This document shows positions 10,894 through 22,378 of a stretch of DNA of 64,000 nucleotides, in pieces. Within the stretch, counting starts at the first letter, position 1, and every line of letters begins with the position of its first letter. Both the position numbers and the translations under genes were made by a program. The notes under the pieces are model-generated. The model was not told the DNA's origin. It made no database searches and saw only the letters and a program-made list of their open reading frames with translations. Source of the DNA: Tretioscincus oriximinensis (lineage: Eukaryota; Chordata; Lepidosauria; Squamata; Gymnophthalmidae); contig JAJVDF010000209.1 in NCBI GenBank assembly GCA_022410635.1, positions 1,526,979-1,590,978 on the forward strand, given 5' to 3'.

Positions 10894-11450
10894 GGAGACC
10901 GGGGGAGAGCGTGTGGGTCGGCCGGCCACAGCACGGCGGGGCTCATTGACGCCCCCAGTCGCGGAGGTGTGGAGAGACTCACGTCGAGGGTGGCTGCTCG
11001 GAAGGCAGGCGGGGCGGCGAATGACCTTGAGGGCAGCCGGGTGGTGGTGGAGCGGGGTTGGTGGCCACGCAGAGCTGCCCCTCTCCAGCCCCCCGCTGTC
11101 AGGCTACGGTCTCTGCTGCCCGCCCCCAGGGAGGCTGCTGGGGCAACTGGGCGAGTTGGCCCCCCAAATGCCTCCCCAGGGCTGCCCCTTCCCCAGGGAT
11201 GGTCTCCAGGTCGGAGTGGTGGCGAGTTAAGTAGCCGGGGATTAGGCGGCCGCAGCACGGCGGCATTATCGTCCCCAGCAGCCTTGGGCTTGATTACCAG
11301 CAGCCCTGCGGGGGAGCCAAGCAGCCGCTCTGCCGTCTTCCCTCGGGGGGGGGGTGAGGGAAAAGAAAGGCAGCCGGGGAGCGGGGGGGGGGGGAAGTGT
11401 TGGCCATCCTCGGCCCTGGACTGCGAGACCCTCTAACCTACAAACCAAAA

Positions 11451-12003
11451 TGTTTTATTTTGCCTCCGGCATGACTCTTACATTACTCCGGGAACAGACA
11501 GTCGGGTTTCTTCTCTTCCTTTGCAATCCCCCTTCTGGTTTCTCGTGGTATTTACGTGATTTATTTATGGCTTAGGGTATGTTTCGATTATGAACTCTGT
11601 AATTAAAACGTTTTAGCGGCGGCCCTGGATCTGCAGTGTAGGATTGCGAGACACTCTTCAGAGTTTAGCCTATTCCACAGTAGACTGACCCTGTTATTTC
11701 TGCCAAGTGCTCTGTCTGGCCTTTGGCTGCTAACACCTACCTGAGTTTAGAAAGAAGCCTTATTCCAGGTGGGTGGCTTGGAATCATGAGGCTGATCAAT
11801 AAAGAGAAGCTTTGCTGCTCGGAGTTTCTTGATGTACGCTGTTTCTCCCATAAGAGCCGCTTAAATTGGTTACAGAGAAATATCTTCAGGACCTTTGGTA
11901 TGTCTCCTTCCATGTCTGAAGAGAGTAGAGGTCACTAGAAGAGAAACCTTTGTTGGGCAGGTTGCACAAAGATGAACAGATGGTTTTGGGGTTTTTTTTG
12001 TTC
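11451..12003 (+). other. ATP2B1: Start of ATP2B1 intron 1, unassigned
   Basis: Single-copy-looking sequence between the CpG island and the L1 insertion. No exon-like block was seen. Confidence 0.45.
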
Positions 12004-15000
12004 AAAACATTTTTATTTAATTTATTTGAACATTCAAATATTTCACATCAAAATCACATTGACTATATAAGCATACATTCTTTGCATTGCCCATATTGTA
12101 CAATCTTTCCATCCTCCTACCAAAACAGTTTGAGCACACCATTATATTATCTATAATTTCCACAGGCCATATAGTAGTCAGATCACCATGTAATGTTGCC
12201 ATCTTAACTATTATCGTTATTTGCAATATAGACATACTATTTATTTCCTTCTCTACCATATTCCAAAAATCTTGTACGTTTTGACATTCCTAAATCATAT
12301 GTATAAATGTTCCTCTTTGTTGGCATCCAAGCTAATACATTCCATTAATATTTGGGACAAAATGTGACAATTGTGCCGGTGTTCTATATCACTTATGGAG
12401 TATTTTCCTTCTAGTTTCTTTCATTCGATTATTTTTTGTCTTTTTAATCATTACTATTTTCTTCCTTATTTCTTCTCTACTTACAACCATATCCATACTC
12501 CAAGTTCTATATAATTCTTCTATTTCATTTTTTACATCATCATTAGTCTATATATACCCACGGCTATTCCTTCATCTTGTATTTGGACTTTCCTTATAAT
12601 TTTTTCAAATTCTGTATCTTGTATCAAATTCTTTCATTGCATATATATGCCTTGATACCCATTGCCTGTAACCAGCTTATATGTCCTATCTTGTATAAGT
12701 CTATCCTGTGGAGTTCCATCATCTTTATACAGGTGTTCCACAACTGTTATATTTCTACGATATAACATGCCTAACAACTTGCTCATTTTGTTTTCGTTAT
12801 CCTTTTTTATCCATATTGAAGCTAGTTTTCCTTCTTGTTGCACAAATTTTATTCATGCTTTCCATGTTTTTATAGAACCTTTAGTAGGTTCTTTCAAATT
12901 TCTTTATTGTGCTATCTGCATGTCTTATGTATTTCTAAATTTAATGTCCCATTTATTTGCTTTTCTAACTGTGCCCACCTGTTATTCCATATTGCATTTA
13001 TAATATTCTCTGTATTTGAAAAGCACCATGATAATTTTCTATACTTGTATTTCCCATCCTCCTCCTCCTCAGTTGGTAAGTGCTGGTCTTTCATTTGAGA
13101 GATCGAGTTTTGAGGCCCTGTGTCAGACATGGAAGGGGTGAGCGCCTTCTACCAGCTTGCAGTTCTGGCCAACCTAGCTATTTGAAAGCAAGAATGGCAA
13201 GAAATTGCAATAGACTGCGACGAGATAAATGGGAACCACCACAATGTGGTGGGGAAGATAGAATGTAAGCCTTCAAGCAAAAAATAACCTTGTAAGCCAC
13301 CATAGCCCCTTTGGGTGAGAAAAGCTGGGCATAAAAACTCAGATTTTCTTCTTCCTCCTCCTCCATTGCCATTAACCATTTATATTTTAATCTGGGCCTT
13401 TTTTCATCTGAGACCCATTTCTTTATTCTTTTATCCCATTTTTTAAAATGTTATGCTTAGGACTATCATTGGTATAGTTTGAAATGGATATAAATTTTTA
13501 TTATATTAACATTTAACATTTTCAATACCCTAATTTTATCTATCCTATTTAACGTTGTAGTTTTTCATCTTACTAACATTTTTTTCTATTTGGTTCCATA
13601 TCCTTTTTTAATTCCTATCTATTTTATTTNGATTCTTGTATATTCATATTCCTAAATATTTCATTTTTTTAATTCCTAGCTTCAATCCAGATATTATACT
13701 TAATTCTAACTGTTCTCTCGGAGGTGTATTCATTATATCTTATTTTTTATGTTTATATCTAGACTGCTTCTTGAAAATTTTCAATATTTGTATAATATCT
13801 CTTACCATCTCTAATGGTTGATCAGTTATCAGTGCATCACCTGCAAATAAATTTAATTTAAACTCTGTTCTATTTATCTTATAACATTCCTCTCACACTA
13901 TTCCTTATATTATTTGCTAATACTTCAATCACTAAAATAAATAAGCTTAGTGATAGAGAACATCCCTGTCTTATACCATTTAATTTATTAATAAATTCTG
14001 CCCTTTTCGCATTTTCCTGCGCTCTGCATCCTACATACAATCCTGCTACATTTTCTTTCTCCTAATTCTCTACACAATTTATCAAAAGCTTTATACATAT
14101 CTAATTTCAAGATCCCAACCTTTCTTATTAGTTCCTGTGCATGATAAAATATCGCAATTACATTTTTTAATTGTATCTCCTATTTTCCCTCCTTTAACAA
14201 ATTCATATTGATCACTTTCAATTAATTTCGGTAATATTAATTCCAAGCTTTTGCAGATATAATCTTGATTGCTTAAACTGATTGGCCAATATGATCCTGT
14301 GTGCATCAAATTTCTGTTTGGGTTTGGTACCGTCACTATTGCCATCAATTTCCGCCTTTCTGGAACTATTTTCCTTTCATATGTGGCACTAATTCTAATC
14401 TAAAAGCCTTATAGAAATTAACTGTATACTCAACTGTATGCTATCTCCTGGCCTTTATTGTTTTTATAACCTTTCCTACCTCCTCTTCAATTTATCTCGT
14501 AATCGTACCTTATTGTGAATATTTAATGATATATTCTCCACTGCTTCTCTTTGATAATAACGATCCAAAAAAATCCTTTGTAATATTTTGTTCATCTTCA
14601 TATAAACTTCATTTACATCTCTTAACCCTCTTGCCCAATTTTTCTCTTTTCTTTTTTTAAGATACCTTGTTAATCTTTTCAATGATCTGTTATTCCAACT
14701 CTGGAATTCACTTTTTTACATATATTTGTTTAGTCATCATTTTCCTCTCTTCCAATACATCAAACTCTTTAATCCTGTAAATTGGATTATACCCCCAATT
14801 TCTTTGTATTTGCTCTTGACTTATTTGTATTTTAATTCTTAGGCGTGCACGATCAGATATCCACATTGGAATAGTTTCTGCCACTAATACCCTGCTTCTG
14901 TTAGTCACTTTTGCCAACCAATGATCTATTCTACTATATGTACCATATCTTGCTGAGAGACATGTCGTTTTTTATTATCTGGCTCCCCTCTGTTCAACTC

Positions 15001-15465
15001 CACTAAATTTATATTTAATGTTCTTATATTTCTCTGTCTTGAAACGTTCATTTGCATATTAAAATCTCCTCCATAATATATATCTCCTTCACTATATATA
15101 TCAACTTGTCTCAAAAAGTGATCTATATATCTTCTCTTAGGAGCATACAAACCATTCAGTGTAATTTTTTCCAATATATCTGTAACCGTTATCCATCTTC
15201 TTTGTCTATCTTTTTTTTCTTCTCTATAAAATGGAAGTGTACATCATCCCTAATCAGGATAATAACTCCACGAGCATTATTAGATCCCCTCGATTCATAA
15301 ATATATTTCTATCTTTTATCTGGCAGCAATATTAGTATCCCGTCTTTTGTGACGCTAAAAAAATTGCATTAACTTTCTTTGCCATCTGTTGCACTTTGTA
15401 TCTCTTAATAGGAATGCTTAAACCATTTGCATTTAAATTTATACATGATGTTTCATCCATTTTAC
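12004..15465 (-). mobile_element. L1 LINE, ORF2 nearly full span, inactivated
   Basis: On the minus strand, ORF2 begins near 15465 with an endonuclease start (INLNANGLSIPIKRYKV), then NGLYAPKRRYIDHFLRQ and GGDFN (about 15040). Reverse-transcriptase blocks follow: PISLSNQDYI (about 14270), EFVKGGKIGDT and a catalytic box at about 13835-13855 that reads FAGDALIT instead of FADD. The C-terminal zinc-knuckle remnant is at 12270-12330 and an AT-rich 3' end at about 12004-12060. Many stops and frameshifts break it, and a SINE interrupts it at 13065-13375. The order and motifs fit L1 rather than CR1 or L2. Confidence 0.85.
13065..13375 (+). mobile_element. tRNA-headed SINE, copy 1, nested in L1
   Basis: It starts with a tRNA-like head (GTTGGTAAGTGCTGG, then a degenerate B-box region). 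The body contains TTGAAAGCAAGAATGGCAAG, GGGAACCACCACA and TGGTGGGGAAGATAGAATGT, and it ends GAGAAAAGCTGGGCATAAAAAC plus a CTTC/CTCC tail. The copy at 45775-46115 matches throughout. Confidence 0.8.
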
Positions 15466-15469
15466 TGCA

Positions 15470-16700
15470 TTATTCCCATATACCCTCCTTTTGCCATCAT
15501 ACAATTTAATCTAATGCAAAAGTTCCAACCATCCCAGCTATCTTCCTGGGAACCCTGGTGGGTCTGAACTGATAGATGTTGAAGAGACTTGACTTTTGCT
15601 TGCTAAAGAATACTGAAAGCCCTGGCAATGTGTAAGTGGGCGATATTGTTAAATAGCCAATCTCATTAAAATAAAGCATGAGGTATCTAACTTTGGTGCT
15701 CATCTTCTCTTGGCCAGAGTCGGGAGGGGGCAGAATAGCAGTAATTTTTACTGTTCACTTTCTCCCTGCTTTCTGGAAAATGTTCAAGATAACTGCTTCC
15801 TTTGTATTATAGTGAAATGTAATTGCTGATTTACAGTGTGTTAGTTGGTATAGTTCAAGTGATTTTTGTGTAAAGGTCTGAGAGGTCTGTGGTTGCAATT
15901 CCATTTCTTTTATGCACTCATTTGGTAGGCTTTGAAATGATTCTTGTTGTCCATGTTTGGCTCTCTCCTACCTCATAAGTTGAAGAGGTTGAGGTGTCCC
16001 TGTGGAACATTGTTGAAAACAAAATAAAATCATTTCAAATACAACTTGAGTGTGTCAAAAGGCAGAGGATAGGTCTTTCAGTGTTGAACAGTTTGTTAAG
16101 CATTATACTTTGAGAGTTTCTGAAGTAGCACACAAGATATCATCAGGTATACCTGGTATTTAACACCCACAGTAGTATTGATAGTTTTAGCTTACACTAA
16201 TTTAAAATAGACAGTCTTTTTTAGCATAAAAATATACNACTGTGCATTATTACATGTTAGTGGATTAAGTCCGTTGCTTGGATTGAATGCAACAGGCTCT
16301 AGCTAGTTTGCTTTGGATAGATTAGAAAGACTGACAAGGTTAAGAATTTTAATGAATTTTAATTAACAGTTTCTCCCAGTGCTCCTCCTCCAACTTCTCT
16401 TGCTCAGGCACCTCTTCATTCTCCCTCCCTTAAGGAGTTCAGAAAACATATTTTTTTTCTTTATATCTATTTATTGAGCAAGGATTTTTGGAGGTGGGGT
16501 GAGTAGGAGTAATGGAGGACAAAATTCCAGTAACTGTCCATGAGTGAATACTGGTTCGGGAAGATGAATGTCAACTTTGTCATGGTTTGTACCTGAGCTT
16601 TGTTGATCATCATTAAATGCCAGTTTGATTGGTGGCAGCCTACATCTGTGAAGTAACCCTAGTAAAGTATCATACATCTTGTCTATATCTATCTGAACAT
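15470..16700 (+). other. ATP2B1: ATP2B1 intron 1, unassigned
   Basis: No recognisable coding or repeat signature. A minus-strand 65-codon frame at 15506-15703 has no family resemblance. Confidence 0.4.
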
Positions 16701-16704
16701 ATAA

Positions 16705-17042
16705 TAATAAATATCCCAATGCCTATTAATTATTAGTGGCTAAGGTGGGGTCATACCAAATAAGACCCCACAGGCCAAGGGTAACACGTTCACCAAAACA
16801 AATATTCTAATAAACCACATTTTATATTAATATATNATTTTATATACATTTTTTTCTTTACTGTAACAAACTTGCAGCCTAGTTTTTTTTCCAATTTCAT
16901 ATACCCTTGTTATTATTTTCAATATACAATGTGGATTATGAGAATTTTGGGGAGGGATTACCATGAAGTTGCCTTGCAGAGACTTATTTGGTATGGTCCC
17001 AGTATAGGTTCTCATAAATCATAGGCAATGAGATACGTTCCT
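16705..17042. mobile_element. Foldback element with about 60-bp inverted arms
   Basis: The left arm (about 16708-16768: CCCAATGCCTATTAAT ... CATACCAAATAAGACC) is complementary to the right arm (about 16978-17040: GACTTATTTGGTATGGTCCC ... CATAGGCAATGAGATA) with scattered mismatches. A nested 8-bp hairpin GTGGGGTC/GACCCCAC lies in the left arm. It is non-coding and resembles a MITE; no target duplication was found. Confidence 0.6.
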
Positions 17043-17194
17043 ATATATAAAACGTTGATGTGGATAAAATGGTATAATGTATGGTTGATACGATATTAGG
17101 GTCAAGTAGGGTCTGTCCTGTTTATTTTGCCCTCATGTTCTAGTGTTCTGTGCTTTGGAAAATATTTTTTTCTGTCCATACCATGCATAATTCA

Positions 17195-17545
17195 ATCAGA
17201 TAACTCCTTAAATGCCATCTTTCAAGGCTGAAGAATCCTAGATGTTGCAACCTGATTTCATAAAGGAGATGCTCCAGTCCCTTGATCAGTCTTCCTCTCT
17301 ACATCTTCTCTAGCTCCACAGTATCTTTTCTGAGATGTGGTGACCAGAATTATACAAATGTGGCCTCACCACAGATTTATAAAGAGTCAAAACAACACTT
17401 CCCAACTTATTATTGATCCTCTTCCCAATTAGCCCTAACACTGAAATTGTCTGCCTCCCACACACACTGGTGCTGCACACTGCACTGACTAAATCATTGA
17501 GTTGTCCACCAACANCCCAGGTGACAGAAAGCTTGGTTTCTATCA
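17195..17545 (-). mobile_element. CR1-type LINE non-coding fragment
   Basis: Blocks typical of CR1 leader/ORF boundary sequence in antisense are seen: TTTCAAGGCTGAAGAATCC, GATTTCATAAAGGAGATGCT, GTGACCAGAATTATACAAATGTGGCCTCACCA. They match the same kind of sequence at 29820-29900 and 44040-44290. Confidence 0.65.
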
Positions 17546-17734
17546 GTTGATAGGAGTAATTGGAATTCTATGGCCAAAGTGGATGATTTTGCAGTTGATT
17601 AATTTGGGAGTGCTGCCACTTGGAACTCTTATATTTTTAACCTGACATGGCAGAATGGCAAATAAATGAACTACATAGATTTAACTATGTTGTAAAATAA
17701 ATGTAGACATTATTTCACATGTGTAGAAAATAGC

Positions 17735-18115
17735 ATCCAAGATAGGAAAGCTGCAGTATCTGCTGATACTCCCCTCCTATCCTGAGCTTTTATGGCAACA
17801 GTTTCATAGACAGCAGTGACAGGGGTTCTGTTCTCACACCAAGCTTCATGCAGTCCCAGAACAGGCAGGGAGGCAAGCACTGCTGCCTGTCCAATGGTTG
17901 TCATAAAAACTCTGGATAGGAGGGCTGCAGTTTTAATGGGTGTGCAGTCGAGGATATTTGGATAAATATCTGCTATTCCTCTTTTCCACACCTGTTCAAA
18001 CTACAGCCCTCCTATCCTGGGTTTTTATGGCAATGATTTGACAGGCAGCAGTGCCTGCTTGTCTGCCTGTGGAACAGGGGAGCTTGTTGTGAGAACAGAC
18101 CCCTGGCACTCCATA
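17735..18115. repeat. Alternating inverted copies of one about 55-bp arm
   Basis: CTCCTATCCTGAGCTTTTATGG...CAGCAGTG (17770-17820) recurs inverted at 17877-17933 and direct at 18001-18057. A second block with TTCTGTTCTCACACCAAGCTT (about 17824) recurs inverted near 18075-18102. This points to nested or recombined DNA-transposon ends. Confidence 0.6.
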
Positions 18116-18438
18116 GAACAAGCCTTCTGCCAGGAAGTAGAGAAAGGAGAAGCCCACAGTTTGTTATTGTTTACACCAGAGTAGCTCCTTCTATCATTCT
18201 TTCCCTCTCTCTTTTCTGTCTGTCTCCTTCCCTTCTTCTTTTCTCCCTCACTTCCTTTCCCAGCTCCTCCTCCCACATTTTCCCTTCCTTCTCTCTCTCC
18301 TATGTGTCCATTATTGCATCCATCACCTTCAAACCTGAGAGTAGCAGTAGCCCCATAATGGGAAAAGTTTTTAAAACTTCAGCAACAGCAGCTCAAGCAG
18401 TGTAAGACTCAGAGCTGATGTGCTGGGGGGGGGGGGGG
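18116..18438 (+). other. Intron 1, pyrimidine-rich then poly-G
   Basis: CT-rich low complexity at about 18185-18300 and an uninterrupted G run near 18423-18440. No gene signal. Confidence 0.5.
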
Positions 18439-18439
18439 G

Positions 18440-19387
18440 GTTGCTGGAAAGTGTAGTCTGCACCAGGCAGACTCTTCCCTGTTGCATGTTGAAATTAAAC
18501 CCATTGAAGACGGAGCTCCTCTGGCTGGGCCGTGGGGCTAAACCCAGATGTCTCACTTCGGGGAGAGCCCTCTGTGTACTCTCCCCATTGTCAAGAGTTT
18601 GGGTGCCTACCTGGAGCCCAACCTTAGGTGGTGCACTCAGCTCAAACAGCCTTCTTCTACCTGAGACAAGCTCGGCAGTTGGCCCCTTACCTCTCTCGCC
18701 CTGACCTAGCGACAGTGATCCATGCAACAGTTACTGCTAGGCTGGATTATTGTAACTCTGTACACTGGCCTTCCCTTGTGCCTTATCCAGAGACTGAAAT
18801 TGGTTCAGAATGCAGCAGCCATTTATTAGCAGGTGCCCTTGTGGGGCCCACATTTCTCCTATTTTACTGGAACTGCACTGGTTGACAGTAGAGTTCCGGA
18901 TTCAATTCAAGATGCTGCTTGTGACCTTTAAAGCTTAGGGCCCTCATATTTGCGAGACTGGCTTGCCCTCTATAAACCCAAGAGAACTTTGAGATCATCT
19001 ATGGAACTTAATCGGTTACAGGTTCCTGGTGTCAGTGAGGCCCGCCTTTCGATCACCAAGAATAGGGCATTCTCTTGTATGATCCCTACCTGGTGGGACA
19101 CCCTCTCTATGAGTACTCGAGCAATTAAAGAACTGTCGAGTTTCCGGAGAGCTTGTAAAGCAGAGTTGTTCAGTCTAGCCTCAGGCTGATCTGCTTCACC
19201 TGTTGTTCTAGTACTGCCCTTGGATCTGAGTTGGTATACGTTGGGGGTTATGATTGTAATTTGTTTTCAAATATTTCCTAGACTTTTACTGGTTTTATAT
19301 AGTTATCTTGTATTTTATTGTTTTGTATGAGCCGCCCAGAGCCCTTTGTTGGGTGGGCGAGGTATAAATCAAATAGTAAAGTAAATG
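18440..19387 (+). mobile_element. L2-clade LINE ORF2 3' half, broken
   Basis: Three frames together give the C-terminal reverse-transcriptase region of an L2-type LINE in order: LKLNPLKTELLWLG (about 18500), FFYLRQARQLAPYLSRPDLA then TVIHATVTARLDYCNS (18650-18760), and LQVPGVSEARLSITKNRAFS...WWDTL...FRRACKAELFSLA (19010-19180). A 3' end GCCGCCCAGAGCCC...GGTATAAATCAAATAGTAAA follows. Frame changes and stops show it is dead. Confidence 0.88.
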
Positions 19388-22209
19388 TATAATGGTCAGA
19401 CTATATTTCCCAGCAGTCCTCGCTCTCTTGTGTGTGCCTAGGAGCAGGAAGGGACAGCCTGTTTTATTTTTCAAACTGCTGCTTCTTTGGGACGGTNTGG
19501 TTCAGTTTCTGCTGCATGTGAATGTTTTTTTAATTCTACAGATCATGGATATGCAGCAGAAGCCTCTGGATTTGTGTGTGTGTGTCATCTGCTCTGCTTC
19601 ATTGGATAATAAGAGCTAATAGCATTCTGTTTAGAAACGCCCCAAATCGAAATGGCTTTTATTAGATGTGAGATAAATAAATATAGCCTACATAAAATAA
19701 GTGCATGGCATAATAAATGAAATTGAAATTAGAAATTTATTTAGCTGTAGTTATATTTTTCTGTATAAAGAATGCTTTGTTTGACTGAGAAAAGTATTTA
19801 AGATTAAAAACAATAGTTTTATGTTCAGGAATTGTTTCAAAATATTCTTTCCGGGTGGGTTGAAGTAATGGTATGCACCTAGAAGGCATTTGCAAAATGA
19901 TGAAATATGGCTACACATATTAATGACATGAATACTATAAAACTGTGGTATTTCACAAATGCTTTTTTTTTAAAAAAAAGTGCCATGATGAATTATGAAA
20001 TAACCAAATAGGATGTTCCTCTATGGGTGTAAAGTAGACTGAACTTTGTAATCTAAAACCTTGTGACTTTCTTGATGGCATAAGATCATGTCCATGGCTA
20101 AAGTCAAAGTTCAAAACCTAACTTTGAAAAGTAGTGGGATATATTTCAGAACATGTATCCATATACAAATGCTTGACTGGATTTTGTGAATCTATTTTTT
20201 AATATTTCTTAATAATACTAATTTTCTTGCAGTTGATAGTAGAGTAACAAATATATCTAAATGAGTGTGTATTGCTTGAAGATTGTATCCAGACAAAAAA
20301 CCCACCAAAAACCAATTAGATATATTTGTTCTTAAGGAGACCAAGGACAAAACATTACTGCATTCTAGGCTATTATATATTTAATTGCGTGCTTGGTTCA
20401 TATTCTGGGTAATTTATTTTTCAAAATATTTCTATCCATTTCATTATATCTTATTTTGAAGCACTCTTTCACATGGAATTAAAAGCAGATTTAATTTAAA
20501 AATCCAGTTTCTACAAAACTTCCTAGATTTTTGTATTTGTTCCTATGTGCCTTTAATTTTTGTAATGCTAAATCTAGCTTGGCAAGATTAGATAAAGGGA
20601 GGTATATCCTTGCTACATAGATCTAGAATGCTTTAGCATACTTATCTATCCTAAAGGGAGGTTGAATTGAACAAAAGTACATGTTGCTATCCCATGGCTG
20701 AAATGGACTGTTCTTTGTCATATAAAGATATATAAGCCTTTCTTCAGGTACAAATATTGACAGACTATTTTCAAAAGAAGGATTATAACAGGGGTAGGTG
20801 TGTATACAGTTTGTAGGTCATTCAGTAGTGGCTAGACTACTTGATGCATCTAGCAATCTTAGCCTCTCCTGAAGACTGACACTGTATTGGTCACGCTTTA
20901 CTTTGAGCTGCATTTCACATTAGTTCTATCATTAGTTTGTCCAGTTTGCAAAATAATATATGGTTAGTGATATTTCAGATTGTTTCTCAGTAAGATATTT
21001 TAGGTCTTTAAAATACTGTTAAATATGTGGAGTTTTTCCCTTTTATCTCCCTTGCAGGACTATAAATTGAGCTGTCTTGAAAATGTTTTATAGAGAAATG
21101 GAAAATCTTCCTGATTTTTCCAGTTAAATCAATAAGTAGACAATTAAAATATAAAATACTTAACAAAAAGAATTTCCATTGATTTAAGACAATTAATATT
21201 AGCAAACCCCAAGAAATATTGTACGTGTTAGAGGTCTGATATCATCCTGACAAAAGACTTGGATGAAAAAAAATACATCATAATAAAAAAATACTTGTGG
21301 TTTTCTGGGATTTCAGTTAAATATAGAACAAAAAGGGTACATAGGGTTACACTGTTAAAGTTTCGTTATCTAGGCGAGAAATGCAACTTTCCTGCCACCA
21401 AGAGCTATCAAGCTACTTTTTAACTAGAAAAAAATGTAGCTTTCCAACTTCCTGTAGCTTCTGCTTGTTAGATTAGCAAGAGTCCTATATCAATGTAGTA
21501 TTAAAAATAAAATAAATAAAATGAACATATATAAATTACTAATACATAAATACATAAATTTATACTATAAATATGAATACATCATCTTTATAATATTTAT
21601 ATCTAAACATTTTAGCTGATAAGCCCCCAGAACTAGGATACACCACACAGAAGACATAGCAAGGGCATAATTTGAGCTTGGAATACCTTTATCTTGCATA
21701 TAATCTGCTTCAAGTCTCCAGAAATTGCATAATTTTGTTTAATTATTTGGACCTAAGGTAGCTACTTTATAACCAGTAAAACATGAAGCTTCTTCGTTAT
21801 ATCTGGGCCCATATTGCTTTTTGTTCTTTTAGTAGACTTGGAAGTACTGTAGCATTGATGTTGTGTTGGGCATATTATATAAATGCTTTATCTAACCTTG
21901 CATAATACTTTTGCTTTATGTTATGAAAACAGTCTTGATGTATAGAAACAATTTTACAAGTTGGGTTTTGGTCATAATGTGCAGCAAATTGTTTTGCAAA
22001 TAATTATTTTCCATTTGCCGTATTTAGAAGTTGGCATATAACCACTGAAAAGGTCTTCCTAAAGGTACTAGATGATGGGCAACACTCACATTAGAAGGAT
22101 CATGCTCAAGAAAATAATATCTGGGAAAGATTCTTTGGAAATTCTTAAACCATGTAGAGCATTATCAATATTTTCATTCTAGATAGTTCCACACGCCTAG
22201 ATAGTAGAT
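19388..22209 (+). other. ATP2B1: ATP2B1 intron 1, mostly unassigned AT-rich DNA
   Basis: No coding, RNA or clear repeat signature over about 2.8 kb, apart from short TG and A/T runs. This is the kind of stretch where intronic enhancers would sit, but nothing visible marks one. Confidence 0.4.
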
Positions 22210-22378
22210 GGGAGGAAGGAAGGAAAGAAGGTAAGGGGAAGGGAAGGAAAGAAGGTGGAGGGAAGGAAGGAGGGAGGAAGGAAGAAAGGAAAGGAGGGAA
22301 GGAAGAAGGTGAAAGGAAGGAGGGAAGAATGTTAAAGGAAGGAGGATCCTTTGCCATCCTTCCTCTCCCCCCCCCCCC
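22210..22378. repeat. GGAA/GGGA microsatellite ending in poly-C
   Basis: Purine-rich GGAAGGAAAG-type units on the + strand, followed by a CCTCTCCCC...C run near 22360-22379. Confidence 0.85.

Larger units (their letters stand above)
9115..11450 (+). promoter_or_regulatory. ATP2B1: CpG island: ATP2B1 promoter and non-coding exon 1 region
   Basis: A roughly 2.3-kb stretch is very rich in G, C and CpG, inside an otherwise AT-rich window. It is the only such island here and lies upstream of the ATP2B1 coding exons on the same strand. ATP2B1 genes are known to start from a TATA-less CpG island with a non-coding first exon followed by a long intron, which fits. Visible elements include GC boxes near 9492 and 9766, CCAAT at 9522-9526 and 9693-9697, a CRE-like TACGTCAT near 9658-9665 and a palindromic E-box at 9952-9961. 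The island also carries CCG and CTG/CAG trinucleotide runs, poly-C/G tracts with Ns and a 186-bp tandem duplication. The transcription start is not resolvable by eye. A divergent non-coding transcript is possible but not shown. Confidence 0.8.

Noticed and set aside
9759..11258. Very long minus-strand open frame (about 499 codons) and many other long frames over the CpG island
   Set aside because: Stop codons are rare in GC-rich DNA. The translations are Pro/Ala/Arg/Ser low complexity, cross the tandem duplication and Ns, and show no domain.
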